From: Filosporella fistucella | Lineage: Eukaryota > Ascomycota > Leotiomycetes > Helotiales | Reading direction: 5' to 3' | Assembly: GCA_030077755.1 (NCBI GenBank) | Contig: JAQJZZ010000007.1 | Coordinates: 1,240,001-1,304,000 of the forward strand | Length of the DNA stretch: 64,000 bases | Shown: piece by piece, positions 1 to 10,755 of the stretch | Layout: each line of letters starts with the position of its first letter | Position numbering within the stretch: position 1 is the first letter of the stretch | Translations under genes and position numbers: made by a program | The notes under the pieces: model-generated | The model's database searches: none | The model's input: only the letters and a program-made list of their open reading frames with translations | What the model was told of the DNA's origin: nothing

Positions 1-1836
1 CCGCCATTCGGTAGCAGTTCTTGCAAGCCATAGAGGTCGAGAAGCGGGCAGATGGAATTTTAATTCGGTGAAAGTTATTTGTGGAGGTTTTTGCAAAGCA
101 ATCGAGGCGTGGATATCGTGCATAAAGAGATGGATTACGAGTCTATAGAATGTTAGAACACTTCTAGTAGATCGTACTATTGGATGAACCTTTTAAAAGA
201 TTCCCGTTCCACCCAATTTCTCCACTTTGTTTCCAGAATTTGATCCGGGTCATGTGCTGTAGGTTCCAGCGATGAGAGATTGCCCGGATCGGCAAAAGCT
301 CCCGCTCGGCGTAGCATCTGTCACTTTTAGTGAGGCTCTGTCTGTATGAAGAAACCCAAGTTATGTGTCGAAAATAGACATGAGAGCATCAGCTAGGATG
401 GGGCCTTACAATGACTGCTGGCTGAGCAAAACTTTCAGCAATTTCCATCAGTCTCTTGAACCCGCTCCAAAGTCCAACATCAAGTCCTATCATGAAAGCT
501 TGTACGGATTGCAAATTCCGCGTATTACTATTATTTTTCTCCCACTACAAAGATCAGTACATTACTAGGTTCAGCTAAGAGCACATACAAATTCTCCTAG
601 GGATAATCGCACGACATCATACAGGGCGAGACCCATCTTCCATATTGCAGGGGTTGAGATGAACGTGGATCCCGCTGAGGTGATTGCAATTAATAAATGA
701 GGCAATACTCTTGCAGGATTGAACGTTCCAACATGAATTATATCATTGACTGCAAAGCTCTCCTGGTTGAAATAGACTTTGATAATACTATTGAGGAGAG
801 ACAGAGATGGCAGGCACCGTGCCTGAGTGGGTTTGCTGGGCAATGTAAACATCAAAGACAACATTTGATCTCTCTGCTTCTCCTTTATACAACACTGTGA
901 GAACTCGTCAATGTTATCGTCTGGAGAAGCCGGGGTGAGAACAGGTGGTATGCTATCCTCATCCACATCTAAAGCTTGTTGATCATTTAGCTTATGATCG
1001 GTTGAAGTAGGTGTCCATAGCCAAGGTGATCGTTCAAAAGCCGCATGTCGTTTGGAGACATCTTTGTGGCCTGCACGAGGTATGTCTTGGGGTCGTGGAG
1101 TGTAACCGACTTCTGGATTGGACATCTGAGTACCGAAATATGCCACCTCCACACTGTCGAGATCAATGTCCCATATGCCAAAGTCCATGTCCTGACTGAA
1201 GAATGAGTCCTGTGGGACGAACCCAATAGAGGGATCAATGTCCTGCACCATGGGAAGGTTTGAGTAGCCTCGAAAGTCCAGGTATGGCGGGACAGAGTTC
1301 GAAGACGACGAGTAGACATTGTCATCACGGTGAAGCTTGCCGCTGTCATTGTACGAGACCAAGTTGGCACTCTGATTCACTCCATTTGGTTTGGATGGAG
1401 GTTCGCATGGGATGCCCTTGCGCACACACCGAATACATGGCTTCTGGTCTTGACACTTCGCTTTTGCACCAACACATCCAGAACAAGCTGATGCCACTCT
1501 TTCTCCCCTAACGATGACGGGATGATTGTTAGATGTACGGTCATGGCTTGCTCGGTGACGGTTTAGTAAGTCTGCTCGATTGAAGCTTTTCGGGCACTGG
1601 GAACACCTATGCGGCCTTGCGTTCTCGTGGCTCTTTAGATGCCGATTTAGATGATCCGCTCGTTCATAAGTCCGACCACATAAATGACATCGATTTGGCC
1701 GCCTTGATTGGTCAACTCCTGGACTGGAACTATCCTCGAGCACCAGCTGTTCAGCCGGTTCATGGGACCTGGTATCAGAATCAGGTGGATATCCGGAAGG
1801 TTGGTCGATTCCAATTGCATCACAAAGTAGATCCAT
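1..1836 (-). CDS. C2H2 + Zn2Cys6 fungal transcription factor (3' end cut by window edge)
   Basis: Predicted nuclear DNA-binding regulator, cut at the left edge. I read exons 1836-589, 544-410, 317-190 and 142-1. The ATG at 1836 opens a protein with two classical C2H2 fingers (about residues 49-70 and 77-98). They are followed by a Zn2Cys6 cluster with spacing C-x2-C-x6-C-x5-C-x2-C-x6-C (about 117-143) and, after a disordered stretch, the start of a fungal-specific transcription factor domain. Exon 2 has the family-like pattern LQSVQAFMIGLDVGLWSG, and exon 3 ends in WRNWVERESFKR, continued across an intron as LVIHLFMHDIHA. The three introns are short; the third has a weaker donor (GTTCAT). Tandem C2H2 plus Zn2Cys6 is a known but minor class of fungal regulators. 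It lies next to the dioxygenase gene in divergent orientation and may regulate it; that is inference. Confidence 0.85.
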
Positions 1837-2404
1837 TTTTGCAAATCACCAAAGTGACCTGATGTTTGCAGAGAGGTATCCGGTAGGAATGTGGAGGTGG
1901 GGTGAAGTCTTTCTTTTGAAGTCGAGACAGCTGCAGGACGCGAAAAGCGGGGTGTGGAGAAGATGGGGTTTCATGGCGGAATTGAAAAGCGGCATTACAT
2001 AACAGCAGCTGAACCAACACACCCATTTTATGAGGGACAATGCAACTTCCGAAATGTCCTGGAGATGCAAATATTTTGTAGACTGATTATTGCACTACTA
2101 TATCAAGGGCATTCATGAGGAGAGCAACTTTCTCAAGCATTGATGAGTCGGGGCATTTTCAAAGTCCTGGTTCTCATGGTTCCTAGTGTAGAGAACGAGC
2201 GCCGCTTTGATTGTCCACTTCAACCGCAACACCCTCCCGTTGTTCAAATGTCCCGGCCCCACCACAGCAGCTAATCCGAATTGTACGGAATTAATAAGAT
2301 ACACGATAATATTGCAATGAAGACATCAATCCAATTTATCTGCGCATCAACGTTCATCTCCAAGTCTTTTGCTCTCTGATTTCTGCAGCTATTATCTGTT
2401 CGCA
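1837..2404. other. Divergent intergenic region between regulator and dioxygenase
   Basis: This stretch separates the start codons of the transcription factor (minus strand) and the dioxygenase (plus strand), so it should hold both promoters. I see no coding signal, repeat or RNA gene in it. Confidence 0.6.
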
Positions 2405-3325
2405 ATGCCGCAAACACCAGTACACTTCTTTTCTCATGGTTCGACGATGATGCTAGGGGAGGAATCCAATTCTGCTACCTATTGGAAGAAATGTGGCGAT
2501 GAGGCCCTTGCCAATGGAGTGAAGCATGTGGTTATGATGGTAAGTAATGATTCCGCAAACCAAAAAATGCTTTACTCACACAAGTAGGGAGCTCACTGGG
2601 CTACCTTGGGAGATGAGATTGAAGTGGCGGCAAACCCGAATCCTGACAAAAGTCCTGTTGCATATGTACATCCTTCAAAATACGTCGACTACAAGCTCAA
2701 CCCGGACCTTCCGATGGCAGACCGATGTGTGGAACTTTTGAGGAATGCCGGCTTGAAAGCAAAAAAGAATACCACCTTCGATTGGATTCACGACACCTAT
2801 CTTATCTTGATTCGAATGTTTCCAGGAGGCTGTCCACCAACCACTTTGATATCCATGAATGCAAGATATGATCCACATTATCATGTGAAGGTTGGCGATG
2901 CCTTATCCTGCCTACGCAAGGAGAATGAAAAGGTTCTATTGATCGGTACAGGAGGTTCAGTACATAACTTGTACCGAAACTCGTGGGGACAAATGTTACG
3001 CTACCGGGATAACTTTGCTATGGAGGCTCCTCCAGAGGCAACTTTGATGGATTTCAGACAAGAGTTCGAAGACGCCATGACAAGGAACAGCGGGCCAGCG
3101 CTTCGGCGAGCAATTACTATGTTGATGAAAATGCCAAATTATAGAGATGCCCATGCAACAGATGACCACTTCATCCCAGCTTGTTTTGTTGCAGGGGCGG
3201 CTGGAACGAAGGATGACGAGGGAGCTAAAGCAGTTCTGGGTGCCGAAGATTGGGAATTGCAGAACATGTGCAATTCTCAATATACAATTGGAAGTTGGGA
3301 TAATACTGTCGCTGCTACAGCGTAA
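2405..3325 (+). CDS. LigB-family extradiol ring-cleavage dioxygenase (DODA-like)
   Basis: Predicted class III extradiol dioxygenase that opens catechol-type rings or DOPA-like substrates using a metal bound by histidines. There are two exons, 2405-2539 and 2588-3325, giving 290 aa. The start MPQTPVHFFSHGSTMMLGEE is family-typical and follows the only suitable in-frame ATG for this N-terminus. Expected metal-ligand or catalytic positions are visible: HGS near the N-terminus, GAHW at the exon junction, GTGGSVHN in the centre and DHFIP towards the C-terminus. The plant/fungal DODA motif around the middle is diverged: FDWIHDTYLILIRMFPG replaces the usual D-H-G-x-W-V-P type segment. The protein has no signal peptide and is presumably cytosolic. 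It sits between an unusual regulator and an FAD monooxygenase, which fits a role in aromatic ring degradation. The substrate cannot be read from the sequence. Confidence 0.88.
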
Positions 3326-3910
3326 ATGCTGTGCTTATTGTATTTTGTTTTACGAGGATTTGTGCAGGGAAAATAGGATTGGAGGTGGTCTGGCAAGAAT
3401 ATATGATCAGAAAATAAGAGAGTTGCCGCCAAACAATGTGAACTGTAGCATATACCCAAAGACTATGTTGAGCTACGCTCCTGCGACCCTACATCTTAAC
3501 GATTTGTTGCATGTCGCATTCAACAGCGCACAGTCCATCTTGACAAAAATCCCTCATTCGTATCAAAATCGCATCTGGCCGGTGTTGCCTGGGAACTTAC
3601 ACACTTTAAGATATCGTACTATTGCGAAACCTTCGGGGATGTACTCATCTAAGTGGATGGTGTTGCAAATCCACGTCTCGAGTGTGAGGGTGGAACCCGT
3701 TGTTTCGAAAAGTGAGGGCGCGATTCTGTTGAGATGCCGACATGATGTGAATGCGGGCAACAGTGGAGATTGTGGTTGATTAGTCAGCGTTGGTCCAGCA
3801 GCACGACCAGAATTGGAATGTCAAACGATGACAGAAGACCTCACCTCGTACTTCGTCCTAAATAAAGAGGAGATGCTTCAATATGTTCCATGTTTCTAAG
3901 AACTCTAAAT
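3326..3910. other. Convergent intergenic region
   Basis: Region between the stop codons of the dioxygenase (plus) and the monooxygenase fusion (minus). Open frames here are shadows; I see no gene or repeat. Confidence 0.5.
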
Positions 3911-6098
3911 TTACACGCTTGACCTGATGCCACTCTCGACCACCTCGCTCACCTCAATCTGTCTCAACCCCTCAATGATATTGGCCAGTGTCGGAAACGC
4001 TCTCTCAAGCTCATCTCCCTCCAAATCAGTAAAGGAAATGCTTGCAGAGCTTGCCTTCCATCTCTTCTCACTGGAATCTCCAAGCTTCAGATTAGAAACT
4101 GTCGTGTACTGGGCGTCAAGTCCCCCTTCCACTGTCGAAGATGGGATTAACTTGTGGTGAAAGATCTGTGGCTCTTCAGCCGGCGGTGCATCCGCTTGTG
4201 GTACCAAATCTTCCAGCATCATCTCGCAGAATGAGGTGCCTTCCCACCCTGCTGTCAACGAGTATGAACCTCCAAGTTGTTTGCTTTCTAGTGTGGCAAA
4301 GACTTTAGAGAAGCCCAGCTCTTCCCTGCCCGTAATGATTGGGTCGGCCATATTCTCAAAAAGCACGGGAAGAAGATCTCCAGATTTTCCAAGTTGACTC
4401 TGTGCATTAGCATCTAAATCACCCTTATGCACAACATTGTGAATATACAACCCGAAATGACTGTATCCTCTCCCGCCTAGCCATTTTAGATTGTCCAACT
4501 TGGTAATTGAGAAAGTGGCAGTTGTCCAACCGCCCTGGGCTTCAATGCTGAAATTCCTCGTTGGCATCAAGGTCTGCAAATAACTTTTCCTTGTTTTGAA
4601 CGTCATGTACGACGTGTGATATCTTGCATCTGCATTCATACTTCTCTTCTTCCCGGCAAGGTTCTGTCTTGGACTCGCACAAGGCCCAAATGATATTGGC
4701 ATACGTTTGAAAGCAGATTTCTCAACGCGATATCTTTTCAGCGCTCCTGAGGCGTGATCATGGGCATCGTGATCGAAGTTGAATCCGGTAAATTGCATAT
4801 GATTCATGTGTGCCTTGGGGTTTGCGTTGTCGACTTTCGCTTGGAATCCCGATGAACGAGAGTAAGACTGGATGATTGTCGCTCGTTCATAGCGACATTC
4901 AGTATATAGCTTCAGCCTATCTGGAATATCCGACACAGTCGTTCCCAATGGCAACAGTGCACCAAGTGCTGCAGAATCTTCCATCGCTTGTGCGCCACCT
5001 TGACCTTGGTGAGGTAGGAATGGATGTGCTGCATCGCCGAGCAGTGCCACTCTACCCTTTGTCCACTATGCATACTATTAGCTACAGGTTGTCAATCATA
5101 TGCTCGGATACTTACAAATGGTAGTGCTTCATGGTCAAGCAGTTTCCACAATTTCACAGTGTCTGGTTGAGCCTTCTTGAGGAGAGCCTTTACATCATCA
5201 GAGTATCCATCGAAAACCTTCAACAATACGTCTATCGAGCCAGATTGATTCCACTCCTCACTGCTTCCTCCACTCTCTGAGTCAGGATGAAGTCCAACAA
5301 AGTTCATCTCCGTGTTGTTTCGACAGGGATATAAAACAAGGCGGCGATCCTGAGCACTTAGCATTCTCAGCTCACCAGTGTACTCTGCAAAATGAGCCGT
5401 TTTTGGATCTGCTTTAATCTCAGACGTCGGAATTAAAAATCGGAATGCACTTGTTCCAGACGGATGTGGGATATCGACTCTGTCTAGGACGTCTTTACGA
5501 ACTACAGACTGTTTCGGTCAGCTTGAAATTTGTCCTTCGCCTGCACACTTACATGAACCCCATCAGCACCGAGTACCAAATCTCCTTGGACTTTACGGCC
5601 ATCTTTCAATGTCACCGTAGCAGTCTCACAATCCACCGATTCGACTCTACTTTGTAAATGTATTGTAGCTGGCTTCCCCTTTCCTTCCTTACTTGTCGCA
5701 GCCTCTTTCAGCGCATTATGGAGGTCGATTCGGTGACAAAGCTGCCATGGGTACGCAAAGGCATGTGCTAACCCTCGAACATCTGTAGAGTACATGACTT
5801 CTCCATTTGGCTTCACATCTGTCACCCGCTCACAATTGACAGCCCCGTGCTTCTCTGGGATTATGCCGTATCTTCGGAGCAATCCGTTCACGTTGGATGG
5901 GAGATGTATCGCGGCTCCGGTCTCTACTGCGAAGCGGGAAGATTCGAAAATCTCAACATCATGACCAGCAGTTCGTAGTGAGATGGCCGCAAAAAGACCC
6001 CCAATTCCTGCGCCGACGATGATGATTTTCAACGGTGCTGGTCCATTGGCAATTACCGGGCTCGAATGGCCATTAGTAAGTGGATTCTGACCGTTCAT
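3911..6098 (-). CDS. FAD-dependent monooxygenase fused to an acetoacetate-decarboxylase-like domain
   Basis: There are three exons, 6098-5553, 5508-5116 and 5065-3911, giving 697 aa. I took the ATG at 6098 (MNGQNPLTNGHSS); the upstream in-frame extension begins with GTG. The N-terminal half is a salicylate-hydroxylase-type flavoprotein: dinucleotide-binding VGAGIGGLFAA (about residue 30), the ADGVH segment at the first exon end and the flavin-contacting GDAAHPFLPHQGQGG at the start of exon 3. The same exon then runs on, without stop or intron, into an acetoacetate decarboxylase (ADC)-like domain of about 250 residues. There, LLPVLFENMADPIITGREELGFSK matches the conserved ADC-family core. The lysine in GFSK sits where the family has its Schiff-base lysine region; its neighbour is Val, not Lys. 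Such a protein could hydroxylate an aromatic or polyketide substrate and decarboxylate or bind a product. No signal peptide is seen. Confidence 0.85.
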
Positions 6099-7770
6099 TA
6101 TTCCTGGACTTGTGGGAGATTTGAAGAAGAAATCTGTAAGACGAGCTTGATGAAACAAAAACTTTACAACCACAAATCAGCAATTAAATCCATCTCGATA
6201 TCTGCAACACCTCTCCATTTTATTCATCCAACGCACTCAAATTTCCCCCACCACCACCACCACCAGAGCAGAAAGTGTCCAGAAACGGTAGAGGATCCCA
6301 ACTCCGGGGTGCATCGGAAAGTGGCTGGAGTGGGGGAGGGTCCCATGCTTCCGTGAGGGAGAGTGTCGAGCCAAGCACCTCGGCTTCGCACCACTCCCGA
6401 ATCCGAATGAGGAGACTAATGCAGTGTCTATATTTCGCACAACCATTCGTGCAAAGATATGAAAGGCCATCGGACTACGGAGCTCAGTGAAAGCCGTCTG
6501 AAAGTTCGAAGTGCAACAGAAATTGGATGGATTTCCTGGTTTGGGATAGTTTAGGTGCGGGAGAGTCTTGCAGCGGTTGGGGGGACGGAGGGTTCTTGAG
6601 TTATACTCCGTGATTTGAAGGAGGAATACTGTTGTGAACGGTTTATGGGATATCAGCTTCATGGTAGTTTTATTAGGTATTTGGGAGGGGAATTGGAACG
6701 GTGGAGGGCGTATGGCAAGTATTCATACGGTCTTGTACACACGAATACTGATCGAGCTCAATAATAACATATTACACTTAGCCAGTGAGCTCGAGGGCTT
6801 TGAACAAGCATCTTAAGCCTTAAAAACATTATCTAAATTTTCTCAAACAGTGCCCATCTTAAATATCTTGATAAGTGATTTCTCATCCCAAATATTCTAA
6901 GCAAATTCTCCCATCTCCTCTCATCAATTCACACTCTTAAACTCCTATCCTTCTCCCATCCTTCAACCAACCACCAAATGTCAAACTGGATCACCCCAAC
7001 AGTTGAACATCTCACACTATCTCTACAACCCTCAAAGCTTTTCTTGTCCCATATATAATCTCCTATATCCCTCACCTTCCTTCCCGTTACATCCTCATTC
7101 CAATCCGCCCAAATCCAAATCCCGATATACCCCCGAATTCAAACCCCACAGTTCAGTTTCTCATCACCCGACAGCACTCGAATCAGGGCAGACATGCCGC
7201 TTTTCCGTTTCCTTCTTACTAATATCACAAGTCAGGAACGGCTCGTCGGGACAGCTAGGTTTGGGGTGACTAGAGAAACGGAAAATTGGGAGGCATAAAG
7301 GTGACTTCGCCCAGATTATGTTTTTAGAGGAGATAGAACTTGGAGAAGCTGCTAACGTTCTACTTTAGTTGACTATGGCGGTCACTTAGTCCGCAGTGGT
7401 GATGGAAGAAAGGGATCAAAGGATATGCCCCAGATACGGCTTTGGGGACGGGGAGAGAGATGAATGGAACGAATGCAGTTGTATATACTGTACACGTGAG
7501 GCCCCTTCACGACACCTGAAGGGTTTTGAGGGACACAGTATAGAAGCATCGTAGTATGCTGTCAGGAGGCAAAGCAAATACAAGTAGCGAGTGCGCATCT
7601 GCATTGCGGAGATGATCTTTATTTAGGTACACCGAAGTAATGAACGCCCATAACCCACCCGCCAATACCTGGTATTTTTAACATTCCTTCATCGCCTCGC
7701 AAAATGCCAAAAAGATCTCCTCCAACAAGTTCAGTCTTTGCTGAAATATGTTATAGAAATAGATACAAGC
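6099..7770. other. 1.7-kb intergenic region upstream of the monooxygenase fusion
   Basis: This gene-free stretch lies 5' of the monooxygenase and 3' of the second regulator. It has pyrimidine-rich tracts around 6900-7150, a short CAC/CCA repeat near 6248 and a direct CGG-N4-CGG pair at 6471-6480, a spacing pattern compatible with a Zn2Cys6 factor. I see no convincing coding region. Confidence 0.5.
6471..6480 (+). promoter_or_regulatory. CGG-N4-CGG direct repeat, possible Zn2Cys6 binding site
   Basis: Two CGG triplets separated by four bases occur about 370 bp upstream of the monooxygenase-decarboxylase start codon. Zn2Cys6 proteins bind paired CGG triplets in direct, inverted or everted arrangement, and two such regulators flank this gene. 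One short site can occur by chance, so this is weak evidence. Confidence 0.2.
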
Positions 7771-10755
7771 TTATCTACCCGGGGTATTTGCACCCATGAA
7801 AACACTGTTGCCGAACCCAGTTTGGTCGGTTGGAGACCCGTCAGGATTGAGCTGTGATTGATCGATTGTCGAGGGGTAGAACTGAAATTGGGGATCTAAA
7901 ACATTGCCATTTTGAATGTATGAGTCCCATGCCTCCCTAACATGTGGTTAGCTCTATTTGGGCAAAGCTGTTCAACGCTGCTTACCAGTCTAGGTTCGCA
8001 GGGGCATCCATCATGCCAGTACCTGCACCTGTATTGCCAAATACCGAGAAGGGCGACGCAGAATTGTTGATATTCGCCCATGGATTTGATGTATCCATTG
8101 GATAATTGGGAGTCATTCCTGTACTAGTCGAAGAATCACCCATATTCATATCCATGTTATTGTACTTTCCAGCTCCAGGCGACTGTCCCATACTATTGAA
8201 AATTGCAGCAGTGTTTGGAGTCAACCCTGAAAGCATTCCAAGAGACATCGCCGCAGAATGTTCCGGTTTTTCCAAATCGAATTGTGCAAATACATCAGCA
8301 GTTGTTTGCTCGGGAGGAGCAGCCGGCTTGACACACTTGAGCTTCTCGAGGATCACCCTTAGAACTCCAGATGCTTTGAAAGCTTCCATAGAAGTCTCAG
8401 CGGATTCATTCCAAATTCGATATGAAGTCTCCAGAGCTTGGAGCATGTCAGAACGTTGAGTCGGTGTCCAGAAATAGGGGTCATAGCCCGGTGGCTTTTC
8501 ATCTAGTTTTTCTGTAACAGTATCATAATGAAGATCCAAACATACGACCATAGCCGCAAGTAGGAAATCATGCTTCGTTAAAGAAGAAATAAACCACTTC
8601 ATGGTGCGCATCCTTCCGCCTGGTTGCGACTCTCGGTAGAGCTGTGCTTGATGACGTAGGATTTCCATCGACGCATCCACACAAGCTCGCCGCGAATGGG
8701 CATACTTTGCATTTTGTCGAGCTCTGGCAATGTATTTGCGATGGAGAACGCACATAGCCTTTTGCCAGAATATGTCAAGATTGAAGCGTTGCATGAGAAG
8801 TGTAGCTGGATCATGAGTACACTCCTCGATCGGCCTAAGACGTAAGTGTGGTGCCATGTTGAGCTTCAAATCCCGCAAAACATTGTCACGCTTTAGGATA
8901 TCATCGTAGCTGACAGCTTTGCCACTGACAGCGTTGATACCTTCAAGGATTTCTCCGAATTGTTGAGCTACTTGTGACTTTGTGATCATGTACGAGATCG
9001 GTGTCGGCTCTGTAAATGGACGGGCAGGAGGGAGGACTTTGGAATCGGGGCCGAATTCGTCCTCAAATATGTTTCTTGGGAGGGCTGTATCACAATCCGT
9101 CGTCCTGATCATCCCAGGTAGAGCGAGTTGAAATGAAAACATTGTATCCATCTGGCGAACAAATGCCCAGATACGCCGTCTCATTTCAGCCTTGTAGGGA
9201 GTGATTGCTGGAAATTTGCTTGGGTCTCTGTGGTATCCCATGCGCAATGACAACCGAACAATCATGCCAACTATGACCCAAATGCCGACCTCAGCATCCC
9301 ACCGACTGTTATACTCACCGTGGACATATAGGATGAGTGTCTCGATTGTATAGTCATCCGATTTTGTATAGTCGGAATTGACAAGACATTGGACAGTCCG
9401 TAACCGGTATTCTGCCGCCAATTCGAGAGTTCGTCCTGTCGAAATATTAAAGACCGCTCTGAAACGGTTGCGCACAGGATGAACATACCTTTCCATTCCA
9501 ATGGCTCATCTCCAATCTTGTGGTATGATTGCATTGCCAGACACAAAATAGAATAAAGTAAACCTAGCCATACAATCGAAGTTGCTCCCGGATTCTGCCA
9601 ATGAGCCTGAAGCTGTTTATGAAATGTAGGAGAATGTAAAATGTGGACTGCTGGATCGTAAGAATTGAAGTATCGTGTCACGAGCTTATCAACAGCTGAC
9701 TTGGAAGGTATCTCTGCACGAAGTTCTACGTCCGTGGCTGCTGTATGTGAGCTGAAAAGAAAGGCCGGTCCATCCCTTGCTGTATCTGGCTTCGATTGTT
9801 TGATCTTCTCGTAGTTTTTTTCCATCTCCTTTTTATGTTCCGAAAAGTAGTTTTTGACTTCAGCAATCTGAGAAAGAATATTAGCAAACTTCTTGGCATT
9901 GTTTTTGTACAACAAGAGAGTACAGAAACCAAACCACAATACGAAGAGAATCATCGCGCCGCTCGAGATATGATCTGAGCCAAGTCACTCTGCTTAGCGT
10001 TGGAGTTTGCTCGGGGTCTGAGCTACGCTCTTGTGCAATGCAGTTTTCAGCAACCAAATCCCATACCTACTCCTAGATCCAAAATCCACAAAGCAAAGAA
10101 AAAGAATACTCACATCTTTCAGAACCAAATGCCAATGAGAATCCCCAAAGTAAAGTGATTTCCCTTTATCGGCATCTACCTTCAAGACACCTAGAGAATT
10201 AGTCACTCCGTCAACATCACTATCTTCACCCTCATCTTCTTCTTTTATCATATCATCGTCGTCTCTATCCAAGTCGAGTGGAAAAGACGATGAACCAGCG
10301 CTGTCACTCTGTGATCGTGCGATGGCAGCCGTAGCGGCTGCTGGTCCAGCTGATTGGGCTCCATTGGTCATCAATGACAAAACTAAGCCTTCTAAACGGT
10401 CAATACGGTTTTGCATATCATCAGGGCTGGTTGCTCCTTGACTTTGATTCTTCTTTCGAGTACCTGGAGCAGCATAGGAGCAAGAGGAGGCATCTCCTCT
10501 CCTGATGCAGTTCTCACATGGGTGACTCCGATTACATTTCAGCCTGCGAACTGTCAGTACTACTGGCCTATGTAGGAGCCATTTCTAGGACAGTAACATG
10601 AAGAAAGAGCCGTAGAAATGGGAGACTGACTTCCTGTGCCTGCACGGCCCGCATGACAGGGGCACTCTGTTTCTTTTCCGAACCACCCGATACTGGGCGT
10701 CTGGAGAATGACCGCCAGCACTCGAAGAGGTGGTCGATGGGGGTGTTGGCGTCAT
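7771..10755 (-). CDS. Zn2Cys6 transcription factor with fungal-specific middle domain
   Basis: There are five exons, 10755-10631, 10543-10114, 9867-9489, 9435-7986 and 7936-7771, giving 849 aa. The start codon precedes a Ser/Thr/Pro-rich leader. The Zn2Cys6 cluster is split by the first intron: CGPCRHRK in exon 1, LKCNRSHPCENCIRRG in exon 2, with spacing C-x2-C-x6-C-x5-C-x2-C-x8-C. A leucine-type linker (NRIDRLEGLVLSLM), acidic stretch and SLYFGDSHWHLVLKDI segment lead to the fungal transcription factor domain. That domain includes RYFNSYDPAVHILHSPTF and MGYHRDPSKF...RRRIWAFV patterns. The C-terminus is Asn/Met/Gly-rich and ends in an exon beginning EAWDSYIQ. It is probably nuclear and regulates metabolic genes. 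Its position between the monooxygenase and the multicopper oxidase suggests, but does not prove, a pathway-specific role. I recognise no named orthologue. Confidence 0.88.

Noticed and set aside
6066..6356. Plus-strand frame with a His run (near 6248)
   Set aside because: The His codons come from a simple CAC/CCA repeat in the upstream region of the monooxygenase; there is no other coding signal.
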